Below are positions 21,682 through 33,398 of a stretch of DNA of 64,000 nucleotides, piece after piece. The first letter of the stretch is position 1; each line of letters begins with the position of its first letter. The stretch comes from Castanea sativa (taxonomy: Eukaryota > Streptophyta > Magnoliopsida > Fagales > Fagaceae): the NCBI RefSeq assembly GCF_040712315.1, contig NC_134018.1, positions 46,873,335 to 46,937,334 on the forward strand, read 5' to 3'. The translations under genes were made by a program, and so were the position numbers. A model generated the notes under the pieces. It saw nothing but the letters and a program-made list of their open reading frames with translations. It searched no databases and was not told the origin of the DNA.

Positions 21682-22619
21682 TTGTAGGATCCAAGAAAGA
21701 ATGAGTTTAAGATGTCTGCTATGTTATTCTCTCAAATTTTTTATAGCATGAACAACTTGCGATATTGAAGTAATTACTGAATTTTTTTTTTATCAATAGT
21801 TATTTGTTAATAGGTGTTTGACAATTTTAGAATATGAAAAGTTTTAGGTTAAATGGGTAACAACTTTAATTTTGTTAATTTTTGCTTTCTAAATTACTAA
21901 TAGTGATTTATCATGTTAAACTGGTAGTTTATTTTTATATTAATCAGCTACAATGTTGTAATGTTTTTTTTTTTTCTAATTTGTGAGGTTTAATTCAAAT
22001 AATTTTGAATAAGTTCTTTGAAATCAAATTTAATACAAAAGAAATTTTGTTAGGGACTCTATAAGGCTAAGGGGAGCTTGAAGATAATATAAGTTTTGGC
22101 TTCGTATAATATACTTATATTGTGAGCTTCAGGTGCTACAAGTAGTATTGTAATAACTTAGACATGAAACTCTAGATGTAACACAAACAGTTAAGGATAA
22201 CGACATTCACTAATATTTGTCTTTTAATTTAAATGGTATTTCGCATAATTGCTTTGCATTCATTAGACTTCATTTTCAGTAATTTTTATGTGCATCGCAC
22301 AAGTTCGCAACTAGTACGTTTAAAATCTAATTCTTTTCTTTTTATTATTATTTTTTTTGGAACCAAGGCCTATTTCATATATGAATTTTTTTATCAAATA
22401 ATTTCTTATATGTGATTAACAATCTTAATGTCCGTTTGGCAAAAATTAAAAAGTCAGCTTATTTTACTATTTAACTTATTTTTGCTACTGTTTATGAGCT
22501 CCACTGCACTTTTTGATACTATTTATGGGTCTCACTGTACTATTTCAACTAACTTTTATTTTTATCTATAGTACTTTCAGCAAAAAAATTTCAATTTTAA
22601 CAAAATAAGTGGATCTCTA

Positions 22620-23845
22620 ACAAACTCTTATTGTTAATTCCCTTTAAAAAAAAGTCCACTTCTAACTTAACAACCATATAAAAGTTCTTAAACAAGCACC
22701 AAGCCCACCACAGCATACCCATTGTCCATTGATATCAAAAACATTATTCAAAACGAGCAAGATGCTTTTAATTCCTTTTCTTTACAGATTGGTTAATTAT
22801 AAAAAGATTAATCAATCTCCTAAAAGTAAGCAATAATATGATTAAAGGTTTGAAGAAGGGAGACATGAACAGAGACAGGAAGATGGGTTTCAAATGATAG
22901 CACATCAGAACGAGGACACTTGAATTTTTTTTTTTTTTTTGGAAGTTATTTCTTTTCTTTTTACCTAAGAATATGAGGACAATTATTTTATTTCTTGGAT
23001 GTAGAATCAAGTATGTCTAGAAGAAAAAAAGTATGTCCCTGTCACAGTGCTCACATGTGACAACGTGGCTTCACACGTTTGTGGGAGAGACCCACAATCA
23101 TACGTTAAAGTACATCCTACTTGCATTTTTATTTTCTAATTCTCGAATCCAAAAGCTTTTGCTAATTTTTATTAATACTACTTTCTTACTTCTATTTTCT
23201 CTTTTTATTATTATTTTTATAAAAAAATTGGCCCCTTTATCGCAGAACAAGTGTTGAAGATTTTTAAATACCACTTTATGTAGAAAAAAATAATAATAAA
23301 TTAAATAAAAAAAAAAAAACAATTGATTCTTCCATTAACCAAGCAATAAATGAAGGACTTGTGTCTGATGCTCCAAGTGTAATCCACTTGACGGGATATA
23401 GACATGACACATGCTTGATTGATTCTTCCATTTATTAGGTTAGAATGAGAATTTTACGGTGTGATTATCAACATTTATATAGTGAATCTAATGCTTTTTG
23501 CTTTGTATGATGTTTATTGGGATCATGTCTGAAAAATGGTTCAAACTTGATATATCAAAAACACTTCTAATGGTCCCTATATCTAGGTTTTTTATTTTTG
23601 ATTTTAATAATGAGTTATAAAATAACAATGATAAGATAAAATAAAACCTTGCCAAAAGAAAAATACCAGTAGAATTGAAAATTCGTTCAATTCTACCACT
23701 AGTTTTAATCATTTACAAATACTTCAATAGTATATAGTACCCTTTTTTAAGTATTCGCAAAAACATTTGTATAAACTTAAGGAAAACTTATATTTCCATG
23801 AAGCTTTATGTTATTGCTCTGTTCATAATTTATCGTTGATTAATT
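22620..23845. repeat. Local duplication, copy A
   Basis: Diverged direct repeat of copy B, which is split into 24935-26553 and 62983-63507. Shared blocks include a GGTTAATTATAAAAAGATTA block, a GAGGACAATTATTT block, CACAGTGCTC.CATGTGACAA, CAATTGATTCTTCCATTAAC and, further right, CAAAAACATTTGTATAAA. Copy A keeps the empty site (TAA at 22821-22823) for the MITE present in copy B. Confidence 0.75.
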
Positions 23846-23905
23846 CAAAACCAAGCTCTCTAACACCATTTTTTTTTTTTTTGGGGCTGAATAACACTTT
23901 CATTG

Positions 23906-24757
23906 TTTATGCACATCTTAATCATTGTCCCTTGGGGTCTCATTGCACCACCTAAATACGTACGATTGATAGAGCTGCAATCAACCTCCTATGTTAGAGT
24001 TTAGGAAACAAAGGAGCAGCCTTGAAAGTTCAGTTACTATGTATTGTAAACAGCTAGTCCTATCTTGTATGTACATCAAAAGCCACTTGTCCCATCTTTG
24101 TGACATTACTTTTACAATGGAATAACTAAGCATCGATATGCAAATATATCTTCGCAGTTAAGAATAGGTCTTCCATAGCATGATATGACCGGGTGGCCAA
24201 AAGATCACTCCCCAATTAATTAACCTGCTCCAAAAAACAATGCTAGATAATCAATATTAAGATCATCTATTATACAAAACACTAATGGCAAAACAACACT
24301 AACAAAGATAAATTGTATGTCTCCGGCCTCTCGATCCTCTCTATGCCCTCACAAGCAGTGACATTCATTGCTTGCGGCCAATATGACTCATTCTGAAGAT
24401 GCATCCTCTTCAGCTCACAGGACATGTCGATCTCAAGCATGTCAAACAAAGTAGAGAAGTAGGAAAGAGCCTGTCGAAATCTTGAAGTATAGAAGGGTAC
24501 ACCATGGGCTGCATTCACAACACCCTGTATGAAAACATGTGGATTCATCTTCCTGCTGATCAGATTCAAGACAGCATTTCTTGGACTCTACCACTACAGT
24601 CTACTCAAGTAGGTGTTTGAGCTTAAACATGCAATTCAAGACAAGTCCCTCATTATTGCCAATTTTGAGATCTTCAATTTGAATAGTGTCCCACTTTTTT
24701 GCTTTTGCATTAAACTCAAATTTGAACATTGAAAGTCCCAAATAGTTTGACAGACAA
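23906..24757 (-). pseudogene. GRAS pseudogene fragment (3' half plus 3' flank)
   Basis: A partial copy of the GRAS gene at 11.6-13.8 kb in the same orientation. 24315-24757 matches parental codons for the stretch from the post-VHIID region to the ERPETY region (for example KMNPHVFIQG, AAHGVPFYTSRFRQAL). 23906-24314 matches the parental 3' UTR, its putative intron and downstream flank (10998-11457). Parental 11458-11796 (339 bp: SAW end, stop, start of 3' UTR) is missing, with a TT microhomology at the junction. A 2-nt loss before the KMNPHVF block and other indels break the frame. Retention of flank and intron-like sequence shows a DNA-level duplication. It cannot make a GRAS protein. Confidence 0.88.
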
Positions 24758-24934
24758 AAGTTATGCACGAAAAAAACTAAAAGCTAGATTATGCATGGAG
24801 ATAAAAAGCAAAAAGTAAATATATTTTTGCCTTGCGGTTGCATATAACATATCTCTCATATCTAGACGAGTCTCACCCTTATGAGAATCACCTTCACATA
24901 TAAATGTTATGTACAGCTGTTATATGATCAACTG

Positions 24935-26553
24935 TCTTATTGTTATTAAATAAAAAATAAAAAATTGTTCCACTTCTAATTACTCAACTACCAACTACCA
25001 TATGACAGACACAACACAACATTCCCATTGATATAAATAAAAAATAAAAAAAATCAAAACAAGCATAATACTTTCGATTCCTTTCTAGATTGGTTAATTA
25101 TAAAAAGATTAATCAATCTCCTAAGAGCACCCTTATCAGGTATGCCAAATGTGTCAAATATCAAATATTTGGCATTTGGCACACCAAAACTCCAAAATAT
25201 CAGCCTCATGAGATGTTTCAATGCCAAAATTTTGGCACATATCTATAGTACCGTCTCAAATATGAGACGGTATGGACATATATGCCAAACACTATTTGGC
25301 TTATTTAATTCATTTTTTCTCTCTCCTCCTATCAGATGTCTCTCACTCTCTTTTCGTCTGCAACACATCTCTCTCTCTCTGGCCACGCCGATCTCTTTTT
25401 TCTCATCGCTGTCTCGCCATGCCGATCTCACCACGTCGAGAGACAGAGACCGCCCAGGCTCGTCACTAATCATTGACCCACTTTGCGACGAAGAGGAACT
25501 CTAGTATGAAGGACAGGGTGGCCGGAAGTGAAAACTTTTCTCAGCGACGGCAACGGAGGCTTTCGATTCAATATGTCTTGGTGTATGTCCAATTCAATTT
25601 ATGATTTTAGTGTAAATTGTAATTAATTTTATAATTGATTTGGTGGATTTAGGATGTGGGCTTGTTTGATTTGGTGGATGTGGGTTTGTGCCGGTGGTAA
25701 ATGTGGATGTGAGTTTGTGCCGATGGTGGATGTGGGTTTGTTTGGTTTGGTGGATATGAGTTTGTGCCAATCTCTCTGGTTGTGTGTGTGTGTGTGTTTT
25801 TTTTTTTTTTTAGGTGTCGGTGGTGGCTGTGGCCTTTGTTGCGGCAGTGGTAGTTGTGCCGTTGTCGTTGTTGTTGTTGATGACGATAGGGAAGAGTTAA
25901 TATATTATTTTAATGTATAGTAAATATTATTTTAATGTATAAAATTGAAGGATAAAACATTTAATAAATGAAATATTGTAAAATGATGTAGTAAAATAAT
26001 AAAGTAAATATTTAGTGTATCAAAATGACTTTTTTTTTTTTTTACATTCAAACGAGAATGCACTAAAAGTAAACAATAAAAGGTTCGAAGAGTCTACCAA
26101 TAGACCCAAAAGAAAAAGAAAAACGAAGAAATAGGAACTATGACACAGACAGGAAGAGTAGGGAGACAACAACTGGAGAAAGTATCTGATACCACATCAG
26201 TACGAGGATACCCAATTTGTATTCTTTTTAGTGAATATATATAAGAGGACAATTATTTCGATTCTCGAATGTTTTATGTCCTTTCTCACAGTGCTCGCAT
26301 GTGACAACATGATTCACAATTGCAAATGCTTTTTGCTAATGTTTAATATTTTCTCTTGTAAACTCTTTTTTTTTGGCCCTTTTTCATTAAACGAGGCATC
26401 CAAGATTTTTAATTACCCCTTTATGTAGAAAAAAAATCTGTATAAATTTTTAAATACCCAATTGATTCTTCCATTAACGAGGCAATAAAACAAAGGACTT
26501 GTGTTTGGTACTTTACATCTAATCTATTAAAAAAAGTCTAACTTTGCAGAAGA
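24935..26553. repeat. Local duplication, copy B (left part)
   Basis: Collinear with 22620-23400 of copy A apart from the 939-bp MITE at 25125. It is interrupted on the right by the retrotransposon block that starts at 26554 and appears to resume at 62983. Confidence 0.7.
25125..26063. mobile_element. PIF/Harbinger-like MITE with preserved empty site
   Basis: Flanked by TAA at 25122-25124 and 26064-26066. The ends GAGCACCCTTATC and, inverted from the right, GTGCATTCTCGTT are imperfect inverted repeats. Copy A shows the uninterrupted site CTCCTAAAAGTAA at 22818-22830, proving insertion after the duplication. The interior has a poly-T run, CT-rich DNA and GT-rich DNA, and no transposase. Confidence 0.75.
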
Positions 26554-28088
26554 TGATGAAGTTTGATCACCCTTTAGACTTCAGCTGATATGACAGCTTT
26601 CTGGCACTGTTCACGTCAGGCAGTGGGTGGCAGAAAATTAATGGGACAGCCCATAGTTCATCCTTAAAGGCTTGGTTCTCTTGTTAGGGTCTCTAGTTGT
26701 TTTTTGGTTAGGGATGAACAAGGGTTGGTTGCCCTCTCTCAAGCCTCTTGCTGGGGACTTTTTTGGGCTGGAACTTTGCTCCATTTTAACACTTTTAGTT
26801 GGGCCATATGACCCTTTCTTTGCTTGAGCTTGTTCCCTACTCCATGAGATTTTTGGTCCTACAAAATGAGAATTAAAGACATGCTTTGCCATGGGTTTTT
26901 TACTGCTCATGGGCTTTAGTTGTTAGTATAGATAAAATGAATCTATGAGTTTTAATAAATATTTATGATAAATTTTTGGTATTAATTTTCATGGGCTTTA
27001 AATAACAACTTGTATAGTTTCTCATAATTTTTGCTATGGATTACTTTGTAAATGATATTTTCTTTGGGGCTTTTTAAATAATGACATCCAATATTTTTCT
27101 TGAGAACAATATTTACCATGAGTTTTAAATAAGTATGGTAACAATTACTATAATGGAATAATGTAATGTTCTCATGAGTTTCTCTATAAATAATCATAAT
27201 GGACATGTAGGATGAATAATTACCATGAGATTTGGTAATAAATATTATGAATGTTGTGATGTAAGATAGATAGTGAACATGAGTTTATAACATGAAATAA
27301 ATAAATGTCATGAGCCTAATAATAACTTTTCATAGGCTTTTATAAGATGATTGCCATGGGTTTTGAGAATAAATAATTCATAAATTCCATGAGCTTGTAA
27401 TATTATAGTAATAGGTTTAAGAATATAAAGTATTGTTCATTATTGGACTTTTAAGTAGAATAATTATGATATAGTATTTTGCCAAGTATTAATAACCTTG
27501 GGCTTTTAATAGAATAGTGCCAAGTAGTTAGCTTGAGTTTTTAATAGTGCCAACGCAAGTTGAACTTTTGATATTGCCAATAAGAATTAGGCTTTAAATA
27601 TTGCTAGCGAGAACTGGGCTTTGATATTGTCAATAAGAATTGGGTTTTGATGTTGCCAATGAGAATTGAGCTTTGATATTGCCAATGAGAATTGGGCTTT
27701 TGATATTGCCATGAGTTTAAATCATGGGCTTTGATCATGGATTTGAATTCAATTGATAAAATTATTTTGCCATGGACTTGAATCATGAGCTTTTTGAATA
27801 TTGCCAAGCATAAGTATTCTTGGGCTTTAAATAGAATATGATGTGTGTATTGGGTTCATAGGGCCGGTTTTGGGCTTAGCTAAATAATGATAATAAAATT
27901 GGATAAAATATGAGTTTTTGGGCTTTTGTGATAGTTTATATCATGACCCAATTAGATAATGAGATATGAAATATTTGTGATTAATAGAATAATAGAGCAA
28001 AAATATTTGGGAAAACCCAATAACTTGTTAGTGGTATAAATAGGTGGTACTCAAATAGAATTAGGTGTAAAAAAAAAGTACCCTAACA
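26554..28088 (+). repeat. Left LTR of the large non-autonomous element
   Basis: 1535 bp, AT-rich, with recurring CATGRGYTTT-type words and a run of ATTGCCAATGAGAATTGGG-like units at about 27555-27715. This run has more units than in the right LTR and explains the length difference. Confidence 0.7.
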
Positions 28089-29419
28089 TTTAGCCCCCCG
28101 AGTCAAGTGTGATCAAATTATACTATATTTTTGAAAGAAAAATATTAGGATCCCACGTGCGATTTTTTTTTTTTTTTGGTTGAATAAATAGAAGTGATTA
28201 AATAGGATTAGAGCATGTGGCTTGAGTGAAAAAATTGTACCTCAACTTTTAGCCCCCTGAGTATGTGTGATTGCCTTTGGTCACATATGTGAGTTTGAAT
28301 GAATCCATAAGCCTATGTTGCATGGGTTGAAAGAGAGAGAGATGAGAGAGAGAGAGATGGTGAGCCCGAAAGAGAGAGTTTCTTCCTCTTTTGAAGACTA
28401 AGAGAACCCTTTTATCTCATTCCAAACTTCTTCCATCCTCCTTTTCTATCAACTCTTCTTGATTGAGTTTTTTCTTTCGTATTTGTAGTTGATAAAAAGA
28501 GAATTGGAGCTGCTGGCAAAGTGATACAAGCCCTTCAATAGTAATTGAGAAGGATAATCCAATTAGTGCACCTCTGAAGTGGGTGCTATGAAGAGATATT
28601 CTAGTCATGAAACTGCACGGGCTCCGGCCACTACTAGTGTTTTGTACCCAGCGATAAGAGCTTCTGCCAGCCCCCATTTGATTTATGGGTCTTTGTGGGC
28701 CCATTATTGATTGGCCTAATTGAATAAGCTGAAAGATTGACAATAAATCTATTGACCCCTTCATGAAGCCAATGTCGTTGGTAATGTGATATTGTTCTGC
28801 TATAAGATTGTATTCCATAATCTGTTGTGCCGCTGGAGTCCAGAGATGAATAGTTGTTTGGTTCATGGAGGAGATATCCAGATGAGTGGATTATGAGAAT
28901 AACACTGTGGTGGAAGCCCCCAAGTCTAATTTAGTGAGAACCAGTCGTGATGAATCTAGACCCTCCGATGATGGTTATTTAGATCAAACTGATACTTTTG
29001 TTAACCCAACTATTGGTTTCATAGGTCCAACTGTCATAATGAAGCAATTTAGGGGAAGACCATTGCTGGTAGGATGAAGATTTATGAGCCTATGGAAGAG
29101 GTTTCTTCAAGAACTCCTTATCTTCTTACATCCTTTCTTTCCTTTTTCTTCTATTCCTTGTCTTCATTCATGGCCTTGCATTTTTCTGCCCTTATGGCTC
29201 CAGCAGCTTGGTGATATTTACAAGACATAGCCGAGGAAGTATGATGATGGATTTGAGGATACGGACATAGACTTCGGTAATCTTATGCCCCTTCCCTCTT
29301 TCTTATCATGTATATTTACTGCTGATGCATTTTCACTTCAGGTTTTGCCGTTGAAGACATAATGGCAATTGACGAAAGCCTTATAGATTCTGTTACGGCT
29401 GGAGAGACTGCTTTTGAAG
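28089..29419 (+). other. Internal region of the large element, first part
   Basis: Begins TTTAGCCCCCCGAGT directly after the LTR; a near copy TTTAGCCCCCTGAGT recurs at about 28247. GAGA repeats lie at 28335-28376. Short frames at 28417-28866 (minus) and 28886-29077 (plus) have no recognisable product. Confidence 0.4.
29250..29419 (+). pseudogene. Possible captured host exon fragment with intron
   Basis: A possible donor CTTCG|GTAATC at 29276/29277 and acceptor TTCAG at 29337-29341 would join EDTDIDF to GFAVEDIMAIDES and a following LIDSVTAGETAFEEF stretch. This continues, after removal of the Gypsy element and one target copy, for two codons (QL) to a stop at about 39505. It looks like a short captured piece of a host gene. 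I do not recognise the source, and the 65-bp intron is at the short limit for plants. Confidence 0.3.
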
Positions 29420-29424
29420 AGTTC

Positions 29425-29943
29425 TGATGATGCCGAAAAGATCACCAGTGAGTTGCAAGCACTCTTCAACTCGAGTCAACACCTGCAAAGAGAAAACGAG
29501 GAAAACCTTAACAGAGAGCACCGGTGTGGTACTGGCCAAAAACCCTCCGAAGGTCAAGTTAGTATTTCTTCGCAACCCTAGAGTGCCAGAGTTGAGTCAA
29601 TTGTGCGTACCTTGATATCAAGCGTTTCTGGGGTATTTATATTGGGTAGAATTGCCTTTCTTTTAGGATACAACTTCCTTCTCAAATTCCTTTCCATATA
29701 GGAGTCTTCTCAAACGTGTGATGCAAGTAGTTTAAGTGTGCACGCTTGCGTGGAGATAAAGCATAAGTCGACTTAAGCATATCCCGTGACATCCAACCTA
29801 GAATCTGTAACTAATCCATATATGACGGATACCCAGTAAACTCATCCGTCATATTCACGTCACCTATGGTGTCGATTCGTCTCCTTACTCATTGTCTCTT
29901 CAAGTTCAATGAAGATGTCCGTCTCCTAATTTTATCCCCTTCA
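29425..29943 (-). repeat. 3' LTR of Gypsy element 1
   Basis: 519 bp; TGATGATGCC at one end and CCCCTTCA at the other on the plus strand. Confidence 0.92.
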
Positions 29944-30148
29944 GTTGCCCCCTTCAGTCCTTGGATTCGTCTTTGAAACACGACGGATTCATGGAATGAT
30001 TCGTAAAGCAATGTATAGAGATAGGACGGTCTTAACATACCATGACGGAGGAGACGTGGCCTATACTTTTGACGAAGGACACGTGGTCTTTACGGATTGG
30101 CGATTCCCCCAAAACAAGGCGACGCTTCGTATTCCGTGCCCTTCATTC

Positions 30149-30395
30149 TATAAAAGCCTGTTATTTCTCCCTTCATTTTCTCTTCCTATTAAAAATTTGT
30201 GAGCAGAGCACCACCATCATTTCTACCGTGCACTCTTGTCGTTCAGCTGATCTTATCCGTCGTCTCGCATTGGGAGCCATTTCGATCCGGTATGTCCTCC
30301 AAAAACTTCTCTCCCATCTTCTTTCTTTATTTTACTTGTTTATTTATGCACTTTAGACCCATCAGCGTCTTAGGTCATATCGTCATAAATGTAAG
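30149..30395 (+). promoter_or_regulatory. Antisense-gene promoter and 5' UTR intron, element 1
   Basis: TATAAAA at 30149-30155 lies 206 bp inside the 3' LTR. A leader intron GT..AG spans 30290-30395 (donor CCG|GTATGT), ending two bases before the ATG. Element 2 has the same layout, with TATAAAA 204 bp from its LTR and a 107-bp leader intron. Confidence 0.6.
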
Positions 30396-30397
30396 TT

Positions 30398-32539
30398 ATG
30401 TCTAGTGCGTCAAGTAATCAGTCGTTTGTCCGCGACGGGGCGGGCTACGATGAAAGGTTCCCGTCAGGTTAAAGAGAACCTGACGCTTCAAGTGAAGAAA
30501 GGAATTCGTCCAGTACCTCCTCTTCCCTAGATCTAGAGACGGATAGTTCAGAGTTGTCAAGTAGTGACCTAGACGGCGTGGATCCCCCCGTTCAATCTAC
30601 GATTGGACCGGACGGTTTCAAAGAGTTCGTCATGTTACCCCTGTGGACGGTAAATGATTTTTGGTCCACAATAACTGAATCCCACCTCCAAACACTTAGG
30701 GTCAAGTATCAAATACCAGATAACATCCGTCTTCGTCTCCCCGAAAAGTCCAAAAAATGTTACTACAAGGGGGTTAACAGTGTTGGGATTTATGAGCAAG
30801 CCTTAAAGGCGGGTCTCAGATTCCCTTTGAGTTCTCTCCACCGTCAACTTCTTCAATACCTCGGCCTATCCGTCACCCAGATCTCCCCAAACGCATGGAG
30901 AGTATTCATCGAGGTAGAAATGTTGTATGGGGCGATGTTTGACGGTTCTCGAAGGTTGACAGTGGAGGAGTTCTTCCATTGTTATCGTCCAACAGAGATC
31001 GTCAAATCAAAAGGTATGTACAGCTTTGCTGCTAGACGCCCATTGTTGAGGCTCGTTAGTGATACACCGGACTCAAATAGAGATTGGAAGAATCGGTATT
31101 TCTTTTTGGAAGGGGACGAGTGGATGTGTCATCTAGGGGATAGAACATTCATGCCCATCGACACTACACGGGGCATAATGCCTCTGTCGGGTATGCCATT
31201 GTTTTAGTTTCCGTCCAATTGATCTTTGAAAGTTTGTTGATTTAAGGTCTAACCGTCTTTGTTGCAGCTCGGGACCGTCCACAAGTTAACTTAGAGCAGT
31301 GGAGTTTTTTGGAAAAGATTTTTAACAAGACAAAGCTCCAGGAGAGGACGTGGGCACAACTCGTCACCCTCGACACCCTTCACTGGTACTGTGACGGTCC
31401 TGATCCTTCATCTGCCACCCGTCGTTACGATACCAGAGTTAGAAAACGTAAGTTAGCTGTAGTTTTATCCGTCTTATTTTAGCATCGTCATTTTTGCCTC
31501 TATTCACACCCGTCATTGTTTTGCAGAGATGGATGCCGCCAAGAGAAGAGCCTTCATCAAGCAACAGGCAGCAAAGAAAAAACAAGAGGGCGGCCAAGCT
31601 AAGGGGACGGTATCCCTTCCGTCAAAACGTATCCAACAAGAAAAGGTTGACCGTCCTCCCAAGAAGCAAAAGACCACACCAGAGCCCGTCGTGGCGTTGG
31701 AGGCTGAGAAGGCACCCGTCAGGCATGGAAAGGGCAAAGGCTTGATGAAAGGCCCAACTCCCACAGGAGAGAAAGCACCTGTCCTTTTTAGGGAAGACTC
31801 AAGCTACGCCCTAAGAAAGCTCTCATCCATCCTGACGGCTGACGACTATGAAGATCTCGGCAATCACGCGACGGAGGCGATGGGAGAGACGGGTCTCTTT
31901 AACATTGCGTAGGTATTTTTAAATCCGTCCAACTTTCTTATGCTTATACTTATCCGTCATTTACACGGTGTTGTGCTTTGCTTTCAGGCTATGCTGATGA
32001 TGAAAGGATTAATGGGCTGTTGTGTCAATCATGAGACAACAATGGACCGTCTAAGGGAAAAGAACAAGACGATGGAGGATGAGCTTCACGAGCTGAAGAC
32101 CTACAAGATCAACATGGACAGGAAGCTCAAATGCTCGGAGCAGGTCAGAGGCGAGGTGGAGAAGGAGAATGAGCATTTGCGCAAAATTTTGAAAGACAAG
32201 GAGAAGGAGTTGACAGACACAAAGACCAAAGTCCATAAGGCAAAGGAGATAGCCGTCCAGGAATATCGTGACTCCGAACTCCTTCTGACAGAGCTTGGGA
32301 GCTCCTTTGCTGACGGATTCGACGACGCCATCCGTCAGGTGAAGTCGTCGTATCCTGATCTGGACGTATCCCATATTTCGATTGATGCTCAAGGGCAAAC
32401 ACTTGCACAGTCCGTCCGTTCAGAAAGCACAGACGAAGTGTTTGCCGTCACTGCTCCAGCTGACGAGGGTGAAACTCTTCCTCCCAGTCAACCAAACGAC
32501 GGCCAGAATGTTGAAAACTCTCCGCCAAAGAATGAGTAG
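30398..32539 (+). pseudogene. Antisense gene of Gypsy element 1 (4 coding exons, disrupted)
   Basis: Runs opposite to gag-pol. Exons 30398-31190, 31268-31447, 31527-31912 and 31988-32539 join in frame to 637 codons. The N-terminal half holds a domain I associate with the putative gypsy-type transposon family (Pfam PF04195) seen in plant retrotransposon extra ORFs: YEQALKAGLRFPLSSLHR, YLGLSVTQISPNAWRVF, SRYFFLEGDEW-type blocks. The middle is Lys/Gln-rich and basic (AKRRAFIKQQAAKKKQE). Exon 4 is a long coiled coil (DRLREKNKTMEDELHELK onward) with an acidic tail. Stops at SG-TAA (about 30470) and at the last codon of exon 3 (CAG to TAG, 31910-31912) break it. The function is unknown. Splice sites and exon lengths match element 2 closely. 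Confidence 0.75.
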
Positions 32540-32787
32540 TGATGCTCTTCTTCTTTTTTTTATATGAAAATTCTTACCGTTGTAAGTGAACTTCGTTGAA
32601 CCATCGTTTTTAATTACACAATGAATCTTTTACTGCCTATTTGGTTGTTTATATTTCGTCGCATATTATACACCTGTTTATCTCATTTAGATAACCCATC
32701 TACTGTGAACAATTTGTGATGTCTGTCCTTTATATGAGCTGACTTTCTGGTGTATTTATTGAGACCCGTCAATTTTGTGAACTAGGT

Positions 32788-33231
32788 TTTTCATCCCTTT
32801 GGGATGATCCGTCCACTTTGTGGATTTGTAGGTTTTTCATCCTTGGGATGATCCGTCCACTTTGTGGACTTGTAGGTTTTTCATCCTTTGGATGATCCGT
32901 CCACTTTGTGGACTTGTAGGTTTTTCATCATTTGGATAATCCGTCCACTTTGTGGACTTGTAGGTTTTCATCCTTTGGATGATCCGTCCACTTTGTAGAC
33001 TTGTAGGTTTTCATCCTTTGGATGATCCGTCCACTTTGTGGACTTGTAGGTTTCTCATCCTTTGGATGATCCGTCCACTTTACGGACTCGTAGATTTCTC
33101 ATCCTTTGGATGATCCGTCCACTTTGTGGACTTGTAGGTTTTTCATCCTTTGGATGATCCGTCCACTTTGTGGACTTGTATTTTTCTCATCCTTTGGATG
33201 ATCCGTCCACTTTATGGACTCGTAGATTTTT
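32788..33231. repeat. Hairpin minisatellite, element 1 (10 units of about 44 bp)
   Basis: On the element sense (minus) strand each unit reads GTCCAC-AAA-GTGGAC, GGA, TCATCC-AAA-GGATGA, then an AAACCTACAA-type spacer. Both halves are 6-bp stems with 3-nt loops. Ten units lie between the pol stop (33399) and the antisense-gene stop (32539). Some units have decayed stems (for example TCATCA/GGATAA at about 32926). Confidence 0.92.
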
Positions 33232-33398
33232 TACGCCATGCATTTCATATTTTCTAAATAAAAATTCCTCCCATTATATCAGTTCAACATACCAAATTGT
33301 TTATGGAAAAGAAAACTTGGGCTCTGATAAGTAAAAACTATGAATGTTTAAAATTAAACTGAAAATAAGGCGGTAGACATTGTCTTATGACTATCGCA

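Larger units (their letters stand above)
20097..22314 (+). mobile_element. Second Helitron with duplicated 5' terminus (candidate)
   Basis: Two Helitron-like 5' ends occur 146 bp apart: TCTATATATTGTTAAAAGCT at 20097 and TCTATATATTACTAAAAGCT at 20243. Each follows A and is followed by GAAGCGTAGCATTTAATG. One 3' end is seen at 22314: hairpin GTGCATCGCAC, then CAACTAG before T. No Rep/helicase coding is present. Either end may be the active one; the shorter form is 2072 bp. Confidence 0.55.

Noticed and set aside
22431..22626. Possible MITE starting GTCCGTTTGGC and ending near AACAAACTC
   Set aside because: The style is familiar from plant MITEs, but neither inverted repeats nor a target duplication could be aligned convincingly.
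28417..28866. 149-codon minus-strand frame as a gene
   Set aside because: No recognisable domain or splice context. It lies in the interior of a non-autonomous LTR element where long chance frames are not unexpected.
32788..33231. CRISPR-like regular repeat array
   Set aside because: There are no unique spacers: the whole unit repeats, it lies in a eukaryotic retrotransposon, and the same array occurs in the second element.
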